Numbered from the stretch's first letter, positions 17,932 through 27,724 are shown. The stretch: 64,000 nucleotides of DNA from JBNKFV01 sp050289485 (GCA_050289485.1 JBNKFV010000005.1:186001-250000), one strand, 5' to 3'. A program made the numbers and translations. The notes: generated by a model not told the origin, from the letters alone.

Positions 17932-19146
17932 ATGTTTAAACAACTCCTCACCTCTATCGGTCTCCTGGCGGCTCTCGTGGTTGCCAGTACAGGCCATGCT
18001 CAAAAGTTCGATCAATTGGGGAAAACCCCGCAATTGGGATGGAACAGTTGGAATACCTTTGGCTGTAACGTCAATGAACAAATGATTCGCGACATGGCCG
18101 ATGCGATGGTCAGCTCTGGCATGCAAGCGGCAGGTTATGAGTACATCAATATTGATGACTGCTGGCACGGTGAGCGAGATGCCGATGGCAATATTCAGCC
18201 AAATAAAGAAACCTTTCCTTCTGGCATGAAAGCCCTGGCCGACTATGTGCACAGCAAAGGCCTGAAACTGGGAATATACTCGGATGCGGGCAACACCACC
18301 TGTGGCGGCCGCCCCGGCAGTCGCGGGCATGAGTACCAGGACGCGTTAACCTACGCGAACTGGGGTATCGACTATGTGAAATACGACTGGTGTGACACTG
18401 AGAATATCAACCCAAAATCAGCCTATGCCACCATGCGTGATGCGTTGCACAAGGCGGGTCGGCCGATTCTGTTCAGTATCTGCGAGTGGGGCGACAACCA
18501 GCCCTGGGAGTGGGCGACCGACGTGGGTCACTCCTGGCGTACCACTGGGGATATTTACCCCTGCTGGAACTGCGAGCACAAACACGGTTCCTGGTCATCC
18601 CTCGGCATCACGATCATTCTTGACAAGCAAGTGGGTCTGCGCAAATACGCCGGTCCGGGCCACTGGAATGACATGGACATGATGGAAGTGGGTAACGGCA
18701 TGAACGAAGAAGAGGACCGTGCTCACTTCTCGCTCTGGGCGATCATGACCTCACCGCTGATTGCCGGCAATGATCTGCGCAATATGAGCGAGACCACCCG
18801 AAAAATTCTCACCAATAAAGACATGCTGGCTATTAATCAGGACAAGCTTGGCATTCAGGCGATGAAGTGGATTGACGAGGGCGATGTGGAAGTTTACATC
18901 AAACCTCTGGAGCACGGTGACTACGCTGTATTGTTTCTTAACCGCGCTGATAAGCGGGTGAAGTATGGCTTTGACTGGGATTTCCATTATATGACCGACG
19001 ATATCAGTGGCTATTCTATTCACTTTGACAAGCAACAGTTTACTTGGCGTGACATTTGGCGTGGTGACAAGGGTAGTACCACCGAGAAGTTGTCGCTGAA
19101 AATTCCGGCACATGGTGTTCGTGTACTTCGACTGTCACCCAAGTGA
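17932..19146 (+). CDS. GH27 alpha-galactosidase, exported
   Basis: 404 residues. A signal peptide ends at STGHAQ. GH27 motifs are complete: TPQLGWNSWNTFGC, YEYINIDDCWH, YVKYDWCD with nucleophile Asp152, and GPGHWNDMDMMEVGN carrying the acid/base Asp. The IDDCW motif suits alpha-galactosidases rather than the beta-L-arabinopyranosidase variants, although the latter activity occurs in the family. A short C-terminal beta-domain ends in GVRVLRL. It would remove terminal alpha-galactose from galactomannan or side chains. A short GC hairpin (19154-19173) after the stop could terminate some transcripts. Confidence 0.94.
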   Translation: MFKQLLTSIGLLAALVVASTGHAQKFDQLGKTPQLGWNSWNTFGCNVNEQMIRDMADAMVSSGMQAAGYEYINIDDCWHGERDADGNIQPNKETFPSGMKALADYVHSKGLKLGIYSDAGNTTCGGRPGSRGHEYQDALTYANWGIDYVKYDWCDTENINPKSAYATMRDALHKAGRPILFSICEWGDNQPWEWATDVGHSWRTTGDIYPCWNCEHKHGSWSSLGITIILDKQVGLRKYAGPGHWNDMDMMEVGNGMNEEEDRAHFSLWAIMTSPLIAGNDLRNMSETTRKILTNKDMLAINQDKLGIQAMKWIDEGDVEVYIKPLEHGDYAVLFLNRADKRVKYGFDWDFHYMTDDISGYSIHFDKQQFTWRDIWRGDKGSTTEKLSLKIPAHGVRVLRLSPK

Positions 19147-19192
19147 TATTGGGGGCCCGTTAACAGCCGGGCCTCTTCACACTAATTATTAA

Positions 19193-19280
19193 CCGTGCAA
19201 CAAAACAGACCGCCTTAGCTATTTTGTTGCACGGGTTGGAAATACCTACGGAATGTTACAACGCTCCCTGTGTTTCCAAC
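19193..19280. repeat. double-hairpin repeat, copy A
   Basis: CCGTGCAACAAAA pairs with TTTTGTTGCACGG, forming a long first hairpin. It is followed by GTTGGAAATACCTACGG, whose GTTGGAAA pairs with TTTCCAAC at 19273-19280 as a second hairpin. A similar element lies at 31017-31084. The spacer between the GH27 and GH97 genes (19147-19411) holds no gene. Confidence 0.6.
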
Positions 19281-19411
19281 GCCTACATAGGCCTGTGGGC
19301 AATGGCGCTGAGTCCGTGCGCCGCCGGTTAATCGGAGAATCATTCGCGCCGGGTTAATAGAATGATTTTGTTGCGGCAAAGACGTCGCTAATTCAGTCTC
19401 TGCGAGAAAGT

Positions 19412-21331
19412 ATGAAAAGATGGTTGATTGGCACTGCTCTGGCCGCCGTGCAGGTGTCGGTAGTGCTGGCAGCGCCGGCGAAGCTGGCTTCACCTGACGG
19501 CAGTATTCGCGTTCGTATCGACGAAGACGCCAGTCACTTTTCCATCACCCGACATGGGGAAAGTGTAATTGCATCGTCACCGCTGGGGCTGGATCTTGAC
19601 GGCGCATCGCCGTTGAACGGCCTTCTACTGGAAACGCGCAAGGATATCAACGTCGAACGCACAATTCCGTTGCTAGCCACCAAAGCCTCTGTCGCGCTGG
19701 ACCATTACCGTGGTACCACGCTGGTGTTCCGTGAACAGCAGGGCGACAAGCGTCGGTTGTTCCTGGATCTGCGCGCCTACAACGACGGTGTAGCCTTTCG
19801 CTACCGCCTCGACGAAGCCGGCCCGGTGCGCCTGCGTGGCGAGCGCACAACCTTTGTCCCCGCCGGAGACCCGACCTGCCTGGTTACCGTGGCACACCGT
19901 GCGCACGAAGAAGCTTATGAACGGTTGCAGATATCCCAGCTGGGTGACGGCACCCGTTACGACGTGCCGGTTGTCTGCAGCAGCCCGTCAGGAAAAACGG
20001 CCTACGCCATTACTCAGGCGTATCTGAAGGGCTATACCGGCGCGGCGCTGGTGCGCGAAGGGCGGGGCTTACACGTACAACTGTCGAGTGTGCCGAACCG
20101 ACCGGGTGCCGCCTTCCAGTCGCCAGCAGGCCTGCAAACAGCTTGGCGCGTGGTGATGATGGGCGATCGCGCAGGTGATCTGATCGAATCCCAACTGGTC
20201 GGTAATCTGAACCCCGATCCCGAGGGCGACTTTAGCTGGGTCAAGCCGGGTAAGGCTGCGTGGGACTGGTGGTCTGGCCCGCTGGCAGGCATGCAGCCTG
20301 ACATGGCTGCCTACCGCCGTTTCATTGACTTCGCGGCCGACGCGGGTCTTCCTTATTATCTGATTGATGCCGGTTGGGCCTGGGGCGCCAATAGTGACGC
20401 ATGGGTTGCCCGGCCGGAAACCGATATTACCCGGCCCGGCAAAGGTATCGACATACAGGAGCTGGTGCGCTACGCGAATGCCAAGGGCGTAGGGCTGTTG
20501 CTATGGGCGCACTGGAAGCATGTGGATGAGCGCATGGACGAGGTGCTCGACACCTACGCGCGCTGGGGTATCAAGGGCGTGAAGATCGACTTTATGAGCC
20601 GCGACGACCAGGAAATGGTGGATTTCTACCAGCGCGTGGCCGCCGCAACCGCCAAACGCCACCTGCTGCTCGACTTGCACGGTGCCTATGTGCCCGACGG
20701 GCTACAGCGCACGTATCCGAACTACATCACCCAAGAAGGGGTGCTGGGTGCAGAGTGGCATAAGATGTCGGGCCGGGTCACGCCCGAGCACAACCTGATC
20801 CTTCCTTACACACGCATGCTGGCCGGTCCGATGGACTATACCCCGGGCGGCTTCCGTCATGCGATGCCCGAGCAGTTCAAGGTGCAGGCGGTCATGCCTC
20901 TAACGCAGAACACCCGCGGCCAGGCACTGGCCATGTACGTGGTATATGACAGCCCGCTGCAAATGGTGTCTGACGATCCCGAGGCCTATCGTAACGCGGC
21001 CGGTTTTGACTTTATCCGGCGCGTGCCGACTGCCTGGGACGAAACCCGATTTTTGTCCGGCGAGCCGGGGCGCGACATCGTTCTCGCGCGACGCCAGGGC
21101 GACACCTGGTACGTGGGCGCAATGCGGGCAGGCGAAAAAGACGGGCGTGTGGATCAGCCGGTCTCGCTAAACTTTTTGTCGCCCGGTCGCTACCGCGCCG
21201 CCATCTGGGAAGACGGCGACGCACCAGACGCCATTGAGTACCGGGAGCTGGACGTAACGGCGAAAGACAAATTGGTATTGCCGCTGGCACGCGCTGGCGG
21301 TGCAGTGGTGATTCTGGAGCGACGCCCTTAG
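19412..21331 (+). CDS. GH97 retaining alpha-glycosidase 2, exported
   Basis: 639 residues with a signal peptide ending at VVLA-AP. The N-terminal domain reads LASPDGSIRVRI and YNDGVAFRY, and the barrel WVKPGKAAWDWWSGPL. GIKGVKIDFM holds Asp393, the retaining-type nucleophile, and ITQEGVLGAEW holds Glu442, the probable acid/base. It is more distant from the other two GH97 proteins than they are from each other, and resembles the broad WDWW subgroup. An alpha-galactosidase or related retaining activity is likely; the exact sugar is unknown. It is followed by a deacetylase gene 86 bases downstream, and preceded by repeat copy A. Confidence 0.92.
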   Translation: MKRWLIGTALAAVQVSVVLAAPAKLASPDGSIRVRIDEDASHFSITRHGESVIASSPLGLDLDGASPLNGLLLETRKDINVERTIPLLATKASVALDHYRGTTLVFREQQGDKRRLFLDLRAYNDGVAFRYRLDEAGPVRLRGERTTFVPAGDPTCLVTVAHRAHEEAYERLQISQLGDGTRYDVPVVCSSPSGKTAYAITQAYLKGYTGAALVREGRGLHVQLSSVPNRPGAAFQSPAGLQTAWRVVMMGDRAGDLIESQLVGNLNPDPEGDFSWVKPGKAAWDWWSGPLAGMQPDMAAYRRFIDFAADAGLPYYLIDAGWAWGANSDAWVARPETDITRPGKGIDIQELVRYANAKGVGLLLWAHWKHVDERMDEVLDTYARWGIKGVKIDFMSRDDQEMVDFYQRVAAATAKRHLLLDLHGAYVPDGLQRTYPNYITQEGVLGAEWHKMSGRVTPEHNLILPYTRMLAGPMDYTPGGFRHAMPEQFKVQAVMPLTQNTRGQALAMYVVYDSPLQMVSDDPEAYRNAAGFDFIRRVPTAWDETRFLSGEPGRDIVLARRQGDTWYVGAMRAGEKDGRVDQPVSLNFLSPGRYRAAIWEDGDAPDAIEYRELDVTAKDKLVLPLARAGGAVVILERRP

Positions 21332-21417
21332 GGACTGTTGAAGGTGCGCAATACCGGGGGTACTGACATTGCAGCCCGGATCTGAAAAAAATGCGGTTGA
21401 TGGTTAAAAGGTGATTT

Positions 21418-22194
21418 ATGAAAAAGTGGTCTTTGCCCCTGATAATGAGTGGATTTATCGCCGTAGTTGCCCCGTTTGCGGTGCAGGCACAGCCCGATAG
21501 TGCGGAATCAGCGTGTGCAGCTGATGCCCTGGGCACATCGCGTACCCTGACACTGAAACGAGAATTTGCGAGTTATGGCCGGGAGCAGCATGGCCCACTT
21601 CCTCTGGAGCCTGGCGAAATCGTGATTACCTTCGACGATGGCCCACGGCCGGAAACGCTGGACCGGGTGCTGAAAGCGCTCGCGGACGAGTGTGTCAAAG
21701 CAACCTTCTATATGACCGGCGCCAACCTGAAGGAGTATCCCGAGCTGGGCCAGCGTGTGGTTCAGGCGGGGCATACCACAGGTCTGCACAGTTTTGCCCA
21801 CCCCAATTTGCCGACGATGCCGGTGGACGAACAGCTGGCCGACCTTGATCAAGGCCTGGAAGCCTATGTTAAGGCCTTCGGCTCTGAGCCGGCCAGTTAC
21901 CGTTTCCCCTTCCTGGCGGAGTCGTCGACAATCCTGAAGGTGCTCAAGGAAAAAAATATTACTGTAGCCTCCATGGATCTGGGCATTAAAGACTACTGGC
22001 CCAACGACATGCAGACCCCCGCCTTGGTGGGGCGCCTGAAGGAAGAGTTGGATCGCTCGAAGGGCGGTATTCTGCTGATACATGATGCCAATGGCCCGAC
22101 CGCCGATGCCCTGCCGGCCCTGCTCAACACCATTAAGGAAAAGGGCTACAAAATTGTGCGCCTGCGTTGGGAGGATGCCCCCGCCGCGCCTTAG
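21418..22194 (+). CDS. CE4/NodB-type polysaccharide deacetylase, exported
   Basis: 258 residues with a signal peptide ending AVQA-QP. NodB-domain motifs are all present: TFDDGP with Asp73-Asp74, HSFAHPNL giving the zinc ligands His124 and His128, RFPF, and LLIHDAN with His222. These fit a metal-dependent deacetylase acting on acetylated xylan, chitin oligomers or peptidoglycan. The xylan or hemicellulose option is favoured by the neighbours. Spacing to the upstream GH97 gene suggests co-transcription. The next gene begins 114 bases after its stop. Confidence 0.9.
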   Translation: MKKWSLPLIMSGFIAVVAPFAVQAQPDSAESACAADALGTSRTLTLKREFASYGREQHGPLPLEPGEIVITFDDGPRPETLDRVLKALADECVKATFYMTGANLKEYPELGQRVVQAGHTTGLHSFAHPNLPTMPVDEQLADLDQGLEAYVKAFGSEPASYRFPFLAESSTILKVLKEKNITVASMDLGIKDYWPNDMQTPALVGRLKEELDRSKGGILLIHDANGPTADALPALLNTIKEKGYKIVRLRWEDAPAAP

Positions 22195-22308
22195 GGTTTG
22201 TTGAAGAATACTATCACCGCTGTTAGCCGATACCGGCAGCGGTACCCCTGCGGTGGTGTCAATCGTGGCCCGCACCGTTCCATTTTTGCCGATTGCAAAG
22301 AGAAAGAA

Positions 22309-24234
22309 ATGAACGTGAAAAAACTACGGAAAATGAGCCTTCTGCTCAGCCTGGCCTTGAGCAGCAGTGCTGCACTTGCCCTACAAAGCCCAAATAAACA
22401 GCTGGATGTGTCGGTCGCTGTCAATTCAGACAAAACCCTGACTTACACAGTTACACACAATGGCCAGCCGGTACTGTTATCTTCGCCTCTGGGGCTGAAG
22501 TTGGAGGGTGCGGACTTTTCCCGTGAAATCAAACTGGTGAACACATCGCCGGTTAAGACGGTGACCGATCGCTACACACTGGCTGTTGGCAAGCGTCGTG
22601 TGAATCAGTACAAGGCCAACGAGCAGGTCTACTCGGTGGTGGATGTTGCTGGTCACAAGATGGACGTAGCGTTCCGCGTGTCGAACGATGGGGTGGCCTT
22701 TCGTTATGTGGTGGCCGACCCCGGCCTGCCCACCAAACGTTTTCTGGGAGAGGAAACCAGCTTCGCTTTCAAACCCAGTACCCGCGCCTTTCTCCAAGCC
22801 ATGACTGTCGCCCGAACAGGCTATGGTCAAACCAACCCGTCCTACGAAGAGCACTATCAGGTGGGCATTCCGGTTGACCAGCCCGCTCCCTTGAAAGCGG
22901 GCTGGGCCTTTCCTGCCTTGTTCAAAAGCGGTGATACCTGGGTGGCGCTGACCGAAGCCAACATGGATGGCGGCTTTCACGCCTCGCGTCTGGCAACGGA
23001 CTCCCCGAATGGGGTGTACCACATTGATGGCCCGTCACCGATGGAGGTGTTCACTCACGGCAGGTTACTGGCGGAAACTACTGGCACTCTGACCACGCCC
23101 TGGCGAGTGATCGCACTGGGTTCCTTAAACACCGTGATGGACTCCACTTTGGGTACCGACCTGGCGGCGCCGGCGATTCCCTTCGATAGCAAACAGGTAC
23201 AACCTGGCCATGCGTCGTGGAGTTGGGCGTTGCTCAAGGATGGGGCCACCGTATTCGATGTGCAGAAAAAATTCATCGACTATGCGGCGGACATGCACTG
23301 GGATTACACCCTGGTGGATGCCGAATGGGACAAGAAAATCGGTTATGACAAAGTGGCAGAGCTGGTTCGTTATGCCGGCAGTAAAGGTGTGGGCCTGCTG
23401 GTCTGGTACAACTCGGCCGGTGATTGGAATACCGCAGTGCAGACCCCGCACGGCAAGCTTCTGACTCACGCATCACGGGTGAAGGAATTCTCACGCCTGC
23501 GGGAGATGGGCGTGAAGGGTGTAAAAATTGACTTCTTCGGTGGCGACGGTGTTTCCATGATCCACTATTACGTCGACATTCTGAAGGACGCTGCTGATGC
23601 TGGCTTGCTGGTGAACTTCCATGGCGCAACTCTGCCACGTGGACTGCAGCGTACCTATCCAAACTTGATGACTGTCGAGGCGATTCGTGGCCTTGAGTTC
23701 ACCACCTTCGCGCAGACAGAGCACGACGCTGTTCCCGGGCATGTGGTCAATGCCACCATGATCCGAAACCTGTTCGACCCCATGGACTTTACCCCCATGG
23801 TATTTGGCGATATTCCCAATATCCAGCGCATTACCCGTAACGGTTTCGAGCTGGCGCAATCGGTTCTGTTCCTGTCGGGCATTCAGCATTTTGCCGAGGT
23901 GCCGGAAGGTATGGCAACAGCGCCAGACTATGTTAAAGATTTTCTGCGCGACCTGCCGCGCCGCTGGGACGACAGCCGCTTTTTGGCGGGTTACCCGGAT
24001 TCGCACGTTGTGATTGCGCGCAAGGCTGGCAAGCATTGGTATGTGGCCGGTGTTAATGCCGAGGAAAGCGCGCGCACGATCGAACTGGATTTGTCCTTCA
24101 TTGGCGGCAAACACAAGGGCGCAATGATCACCGACGGCGCAGAGCCTCGCGAATTTACCCAGGCCGAATTAAAGGCCGGCAAGGTTAAGGTAACTCTGAA
24201 GCCTCGTGGTGGCTTCGTTGCCGTCTTTCGCTGA
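22309..24234 (+). CDS. GH97 retaining alpha-glycosidase 3, exported
   Basis: About 641 residues from the ATG at 22309, which follows AAAGAGAAAG and gives a clean signal peptide (MNVKKLRKMSLLLSLALSSS, cleaved near LA-LQ). The frame stays open upstream to 22198 without an RBS or sensible sequence. The barrel contains GHASWSWALLKDGATVFDVQ and GVKIDFF with Asp408 (retaining nucleophile); LMTVEAIRG holds Glu457. It closely resembles the GH97 at 13920 along its whole length, so they arose by duplication. It differs in lacking a lipobox, so one copy is probably membrane-anchored and this one soluble in the periplasm. It ends the GH97/CE/GH27 run. Confidence 0.93.
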   Translation: MNVKKLRKMSLLLSLALSSSAALALQSPNKQLDVSVAVNSDKTLTYTVTHNGQPVLLSSPLGLKLEGADFSREIKLVNTSPVKTVTDRYTLAVGKRRVNQYKANEQVYSVVDVAGHKMDVAFRVSNDGVAFRYVVADPGLPTKRFLGEETSFAFKPSTRAFLQAMTVARTGYGQTNPSYEEHYQVGIPVDQPAPLKAGWAFPALFKSGDTWVALTEANMDGGFHASRLATDSPNGVYHIDGPSPMEVFTHGRLLAETTGTLTTPWRVIALGSLNTVMDSTLGTDLAAPAIPFDSKQVQPGHASWSWALLKDGATVFDVQKKFIDYAADMHWDYTLVDAEWDKKIGYDKVAELVRYAGSKGVGLLVWYNSAGDWNTAVQTPHGKLLTHASRVKEFSRLREMGVKGVKIDFFGGDGVSMIHYYVDILKDAADAGLLVNFHGATLPRGLQRTYPNLMTVEAIRGLEFTTFAQTEHDAVPGHVVNATMIRNLFDPMDFTPMVFGDIPNIQRITRNGFELAQSVLFLSGIQHFAEVPEGMATAPDYVKDFLRDLPRRWDDSRFLAGYPDSHVVIARKAGKHWYVAGVNAEESARTIELDLSFIGGKHKGAMITDGAEPREFTQAELKAGKVKVTLKPRGGFVAVFR

Positions 24235-24326
24235 TTATTGATCGTCTAATGTATACGACCGGTGCCATGGATATCGAGGTGCCGGTCCGAGTGGTGAGTC
24301 AGAAAAAAAGAGAAAAGGAGTTTGGC

Positions 24327-25133
24327 GTGAGTGTTAATTCCATTTTGGTTTGTCTTGTATGTACTTTTACCTGTGCCTCTAAATGTCACTCTTGTCCAAC
24401 AGAATCTGAACTCGATGATATTTTGAAGTTTGGTAATATCTACTTCGGTGAACTTCATGGCACGAAGGAAACGTCTGAGTTTTACGAATGCCTCATTGAT
24501 TGAGCCATCGAAACATCGAAGAAGAAGGTTATTGTTTCTCTCGAATTAGAAGCAGAAGCGACTTTCTTGCATTCTAAATTTTGGCAGCGCAAAGAAAAAG
24601 AAGCTGATGGCCGTTCTTCAATCGCCATGTGGAATTTCGTAATGTTTGTTTTGGAGTGTGCAAATCTTGCGGAAATAAATCTGAATCTTATGTATCGCAG
24701 TAGAGTGAATAAATACTCCCCGCAAATTTATGGTCATGAATTAAAATTACTTTCAAAAAAGGGGTTGGTGGTAACCATTTCTGGAAATGCTCATGCGGCA
24801 AAGGAAAAATTTCCATTTTTGGGTGAAAGCTATCGGCCAGAAGGGGAGTTTGTTGACCCGGATTTTACTCATATCTTGCTTGAGAGTGTTAATGGTGGAA
24901 CATTTGGGGTTGTATAAACGGGTGTGGTATTCAAAGTGCTCCGGCTTGAATAGGGAAAGCCGCATACACTTTGGAGCCTAATGACGAGCCATATTACGAC
25001 TATACATTTTATTTGGAAAAATTTACGGCTTCACTTCCAAGCGTCACTCGAATTAGAGAGGGATAGGACCACCTATGAATTGGAAGGCTGGAGCGGTATA
25101 GGCGATGGTCTCACTCTCATTCTATTGATATGA
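24327..25133 (+). pseudogene. broken ChaN/erythromycin-esterase-like protein gene
   Basis: A GTG at 24327 has AAGGAG six bases before it and begins a signal-like sequence (SVNSILVCLVCTFTCASKCH). The protein then has NIYFGELHGTKE, a motif like the GELHGT of ChaN-like (Tiki superfamily) proteins. An in-frame TGA at 24501-24503 interrupts it; the same frame continues as AIETSKKKVIVSLELEAEAT to VTISGNAHAAKEKFPFLGES and a stop at 24915. Skipping one base there gives GTFGV-INGCGIQSAPA, another stop, then AAYTLEPNDEPYYDYTFYLE. The original frame resumes near 25056 with RDRTTYELEGWSGIGDG and stops at 25133. One stop and several shifts indicate decay. The domain assignment is tentative. Confidence 0.7.
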
Positions 25134-25303
25134 GCCAAGCGGTAATGAGTTTTTAGTATGGTCAGGCACGTAGCAGAATAAACTGTAAGGTAATAATCAT
25201 GAGCTTTAATCACTTTCTTTCCGAAAGCGATAAAAATAGCAATAACGCCAAACCGTACCAAAACGATATGAAGATTTTCATTTCTTCGATCACAGTATTT
25301 GCT

Positions 25304-26425
25304 ATGCGCCGGATTAAATTATTCTGCGGTGTTTTGTGCGCGACACTGATTTCTGCTTGCGAAAATCCGTCATTAACCGATTCGTCCGTTGATGTGGGGC
25401 AACACTCTCACGAATGTCAGGATAGAAGTTCACTGCAAATGGTGGACTATTTCCTGCCGATGCCGCCTGGAAATATGCAGTCAGATGCGTGGGGAGCCGC
25501 GGGAGTGATACCGCGAGATGTTGATAATGGTCTTGAGGGCATGGGGCAGCATCCGGACTGGAATTATTGGGATGGAAAAATTATTAAAGGGCCTAAAGGT
25601 AAGTACCATTTATTTGCCAGTCGGTGGCCGGGGTCGTTGACCCATTATGATTGGTCCAGATCTGTGGCCGTTCATGCTGTGAGTGAGGCAGCGAAAGGCC
25701 CTTATATCAGCCCGCGACAGCTCTTTAGTGACCGTAATGGTTTAGGACATAACATCACGGGAGGTGTATTACCTGATGGGCGTTATTACGTAGTCGCAAG
25801 CGATGCCGGTCGTTCTGGTGATGTCTTTATTGCGGATACGATTGATGGCGAGTACATATTGCAGGGGCAGGTGGCAATGGAGGCTAACGGGCAAAACCTG
25901 GAACATGCCCGTGCAAACGTAAGCATTATTGTGCGGCCCGATGGTAAATTTTTACTGGTGTCCCGACCCGGTATCATCATGCTCAGCGATGACATTATGG
26001 GCCCTTATGTGGCGCAAGGGCCTAGTGTTTGGCCAACCATTGAGGGCTACGATAACGCCAAAGCAGAAGATCCAATTATTTGGTATAGCGGTGGTTTGTA
26101 CCACATCACTGTGAACTGGTGGAATATTCGCAAGGCTCGGCATTTGGTTTCTCGTGACGGAATCAGTAATTGGGTGGATACGGGTATTGCCTACGATCCA
26201 CGCCTGGGTTTTGAGTATGTGGATGGGCGAAAGAATGAATGGAGCTTGCTTGAACGGCCCGGTGTGCTTATCGAGAACGGCCATGTAACCCATTTTACTT
26301 TTGCGGCGCTGGATGTGAATAAGTGGGATGATAAGGGTAATGATAATCATGGCAGCAAAATTTTGGTCGTGCCTTTTGATGGCAAGTGTTTTGATGCTGC
26401 GCTTCAAAAATCGTTACCTTACTAA
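25304..26425 (+). CDS. GH43/GH117-like beta-propeller glycosidase, lipoprotein
   Basis: About 373 residues from the ATG at 25304. This start was chosen because it gives a textbook lipoprotein signal (MRRIKLFCGVLCATLISAC). An upstream ATG at 25199 has a better Shine-Dalgarno (TAAGG) but would place 35 residues ahead of the signal. The mature protein looks like a five-bladed propeller, with repeated strand patterns: YWDGKIIKGPKGKYHLFASR, SIIVRPDGKFLLVSRPGI, and KAEDPIIWYSGGLYHITVNW. These resemble GH43, GH62 and GH117 clan members, where Asp in a propeller blade is the base. I cannot assign a family or substrate. It lies between the broken ChaN-like gene and an acetylesterase, so a side-chain role is plausible. 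Confidence 0.7.
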   Translation: MRRIKLFCGVLCATLISACENPSLTDSSVDVGQHSHECQDRSSLQMVDYFLPMPPGNMQSDAWGAAGVIPRDVDNGLEGMGQHPDWNYWDGKIIKGPKGKYHLFASRWPGSLTHYDWSRSVAVHAVSEAAKGPYISPRQLFSDRNGLGHNITGGVLPDGRYYVVASDAGRSGDVFIADTIDGEYILQGQVAMEANGQNLEHARANVSIIVRPDGKFLLVSRPGIIMLSDDIMGPYVAQGPSVWPTIEGYDNAKAEDPIIWYSGGLYHITVNWWNIRKARHLVSRDGISNWVDTGIAYDPRLGFEYVDGRKNEWSLLERPGVLIENGHVTHFTFAALDVNKWDDKGNDNHGSKILVVPFDGKCFDAALQKSLPY

Positions 26426-26618
26426 CTGTAACAATAAAAATCAGGCAGCCGTATCAAGTAATTCCGTTATGTCTATCGATCCGCTGGAGTATGGCGCGTC
26501 GGAAGGTAGAGGACACTGAACTCTGGAAAGATAGCGGAACTATGAGGTTGGGTTGTAGCCATACCAGATATTGAATTTCCTTTTCTATAAACCGATGACT
26601 GTTGGATGTGTATCTTTT

Positions 26619-27701
26619 ATGAAGAAGCTTGTTTCTCTTTTGATTTGTTGTTGGTTGGCCTCGATGCCTGGCCAGCTGATGGCCGCCACCAGGATAGCCG
26701 CCGATGCTCCTGAATTACTGTATACCGGCCGTATAGACTTCAGTGATAAAAAGGCCCCGCAGCTGTCGTGGCCGGGGTCCAGTATAAAAGCTAACTTTAC
26801 CGGTACCAGTCTGAGCCTGGTACTGGACGATAAAAAAGGCCTCAATTACTACAACGTGATTGTGGATGGCAACACCTTGCATCCCTACGTGCTGGAGGCT
26901 AAACAGGGCGAACATAGTTACCAGATCTCCAGTGCGCTGGCTCCCGGCAAACACTCCCTGGAAGTTTACAAACGCACAGAGAGCGATGAGGGCGTTACTG
27001 TTTTCAAGGGCCTGTTGTTGGACGACGGTGCCAGCTTACTGCCGCCGCCAGCACGCCCCAAACACCGCATGGAGATCTACGGTGATTCCATTACCTGCGG
27101 TATGGGTAATGAGGGGGCGGACAACGGTGTTGACGACCGGGCTGCGGAGAAAAACAATTATTGGGCTTACGGTTCGGTCGCTGCGCGTCAGCTGAACGCG
27201 GAGTTGCATACGGTTTGCAAGAGCGGTATTGGCATCATGGTGAGCTGGTTTCCCTTCATTATGCCTCAATACTACAACCAGCTGATTGCAGATGGCGACA
27301 ATGATAGTGAATGGGATTTCTCGCGTTGGACTCCAGAGCTGGTAGTGATCAACCTGTTCCAGAATGACAGTTGGTTGGTCGACAATAAGGAGCGTCTGCA
27401 GCCGACGCCTTCTGACGAGCAGCGCGTGCAGGCTTATGTAGACTTTGTGCGCACTATTCGCAAGCACTACCCGGACGCACAAATTATTTGCGCTCTGGGT
27501 AGTATGGACGCTACTGCCAACGAAAAGTGGCCCAACTATATCCGTGCGGCGGTGGAGCGTATGCGTACCGAATTTGGTGATGAGAAGTTGGACACTCTCT
27601 TCTTCGATTTTACCGGCTACGGTCAGCACCCCCGTGTGGCCCAACATATCGACAATGGTAATAAGCTCGCTGATTTCGTCAGGCAAAAAATGGGTTGGTG
27701 A
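26619..27701 (+). CDS. CE2-type SGNH acetylesterase, exported
   Basis: About 360 residues from the ATG at 26619, which starts a signal peptide (MKKLVSLLICCWLASMPGQL, cleaved near LMAA). The frame is open to a TTG at 26571, but there is no RBS for it. An N-terminal beta-sandwich (about 30-140) precedes the SGNH domain, the two-domain plan of CE2. IYGDSITCGMGNEG holds Ser157, PELVVINLFQNDSW contains the oxyanion Asn region, and GQHPRVAQH holds His337. CE2 enzymes deacetylate xylan, glucomannan or related oligosaccharides. It is the second or third acetyl-removing enzyme in this locus and its last gene. Confidence 0.85.
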   Translation: MKKLVSLLICCWLASMPGQLMAATRIAADAPELLYTGRIDFSDKKAPQLSWPGSSIKANFTGTSLSLVLDDKKGLNYYNVIVDGNTLHPYVLEAKQGEHSYQISSALAPGKHSLEVYKRTESDEGVTVFKGLLLDDGASLLPPPARPKHRMEIYGDSITCGMGNEGADNGVDDRAAEKNNYWAYGSVAARQLNAELHTVCKSGIGIMVSWFPFIMPQYYNQLIADGDNDSEWDFSRWTPELVVINLFQNDSWLVDNKERLQPTPSDEQRVQAYVDFVRTIRKHYPDAQIICALGSMDATANEKWPNYIRAAVERMRTEFGDEKLDTLFFDFTGYGQHPRVAQHIDNGNKLADFVRQKMGW

Positions 27702-27724
27702 TCGTTATTGCGCGCAGCGTTGCG

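Noticed and set aside
13920..24234. GH97 genes as SusB-type inverting glucoamylase-like enzymes
   Set aside because: All three have Asp at the position that marks the retaining branch, and no starch genes are near.
24501..24503. In-frame TGA read as selenocysteine
   Set aside because: There is no visible SECIS-like hairpin reading, no known selenoprotein family matches, and further frameshifts downstream point to a pseudogene.
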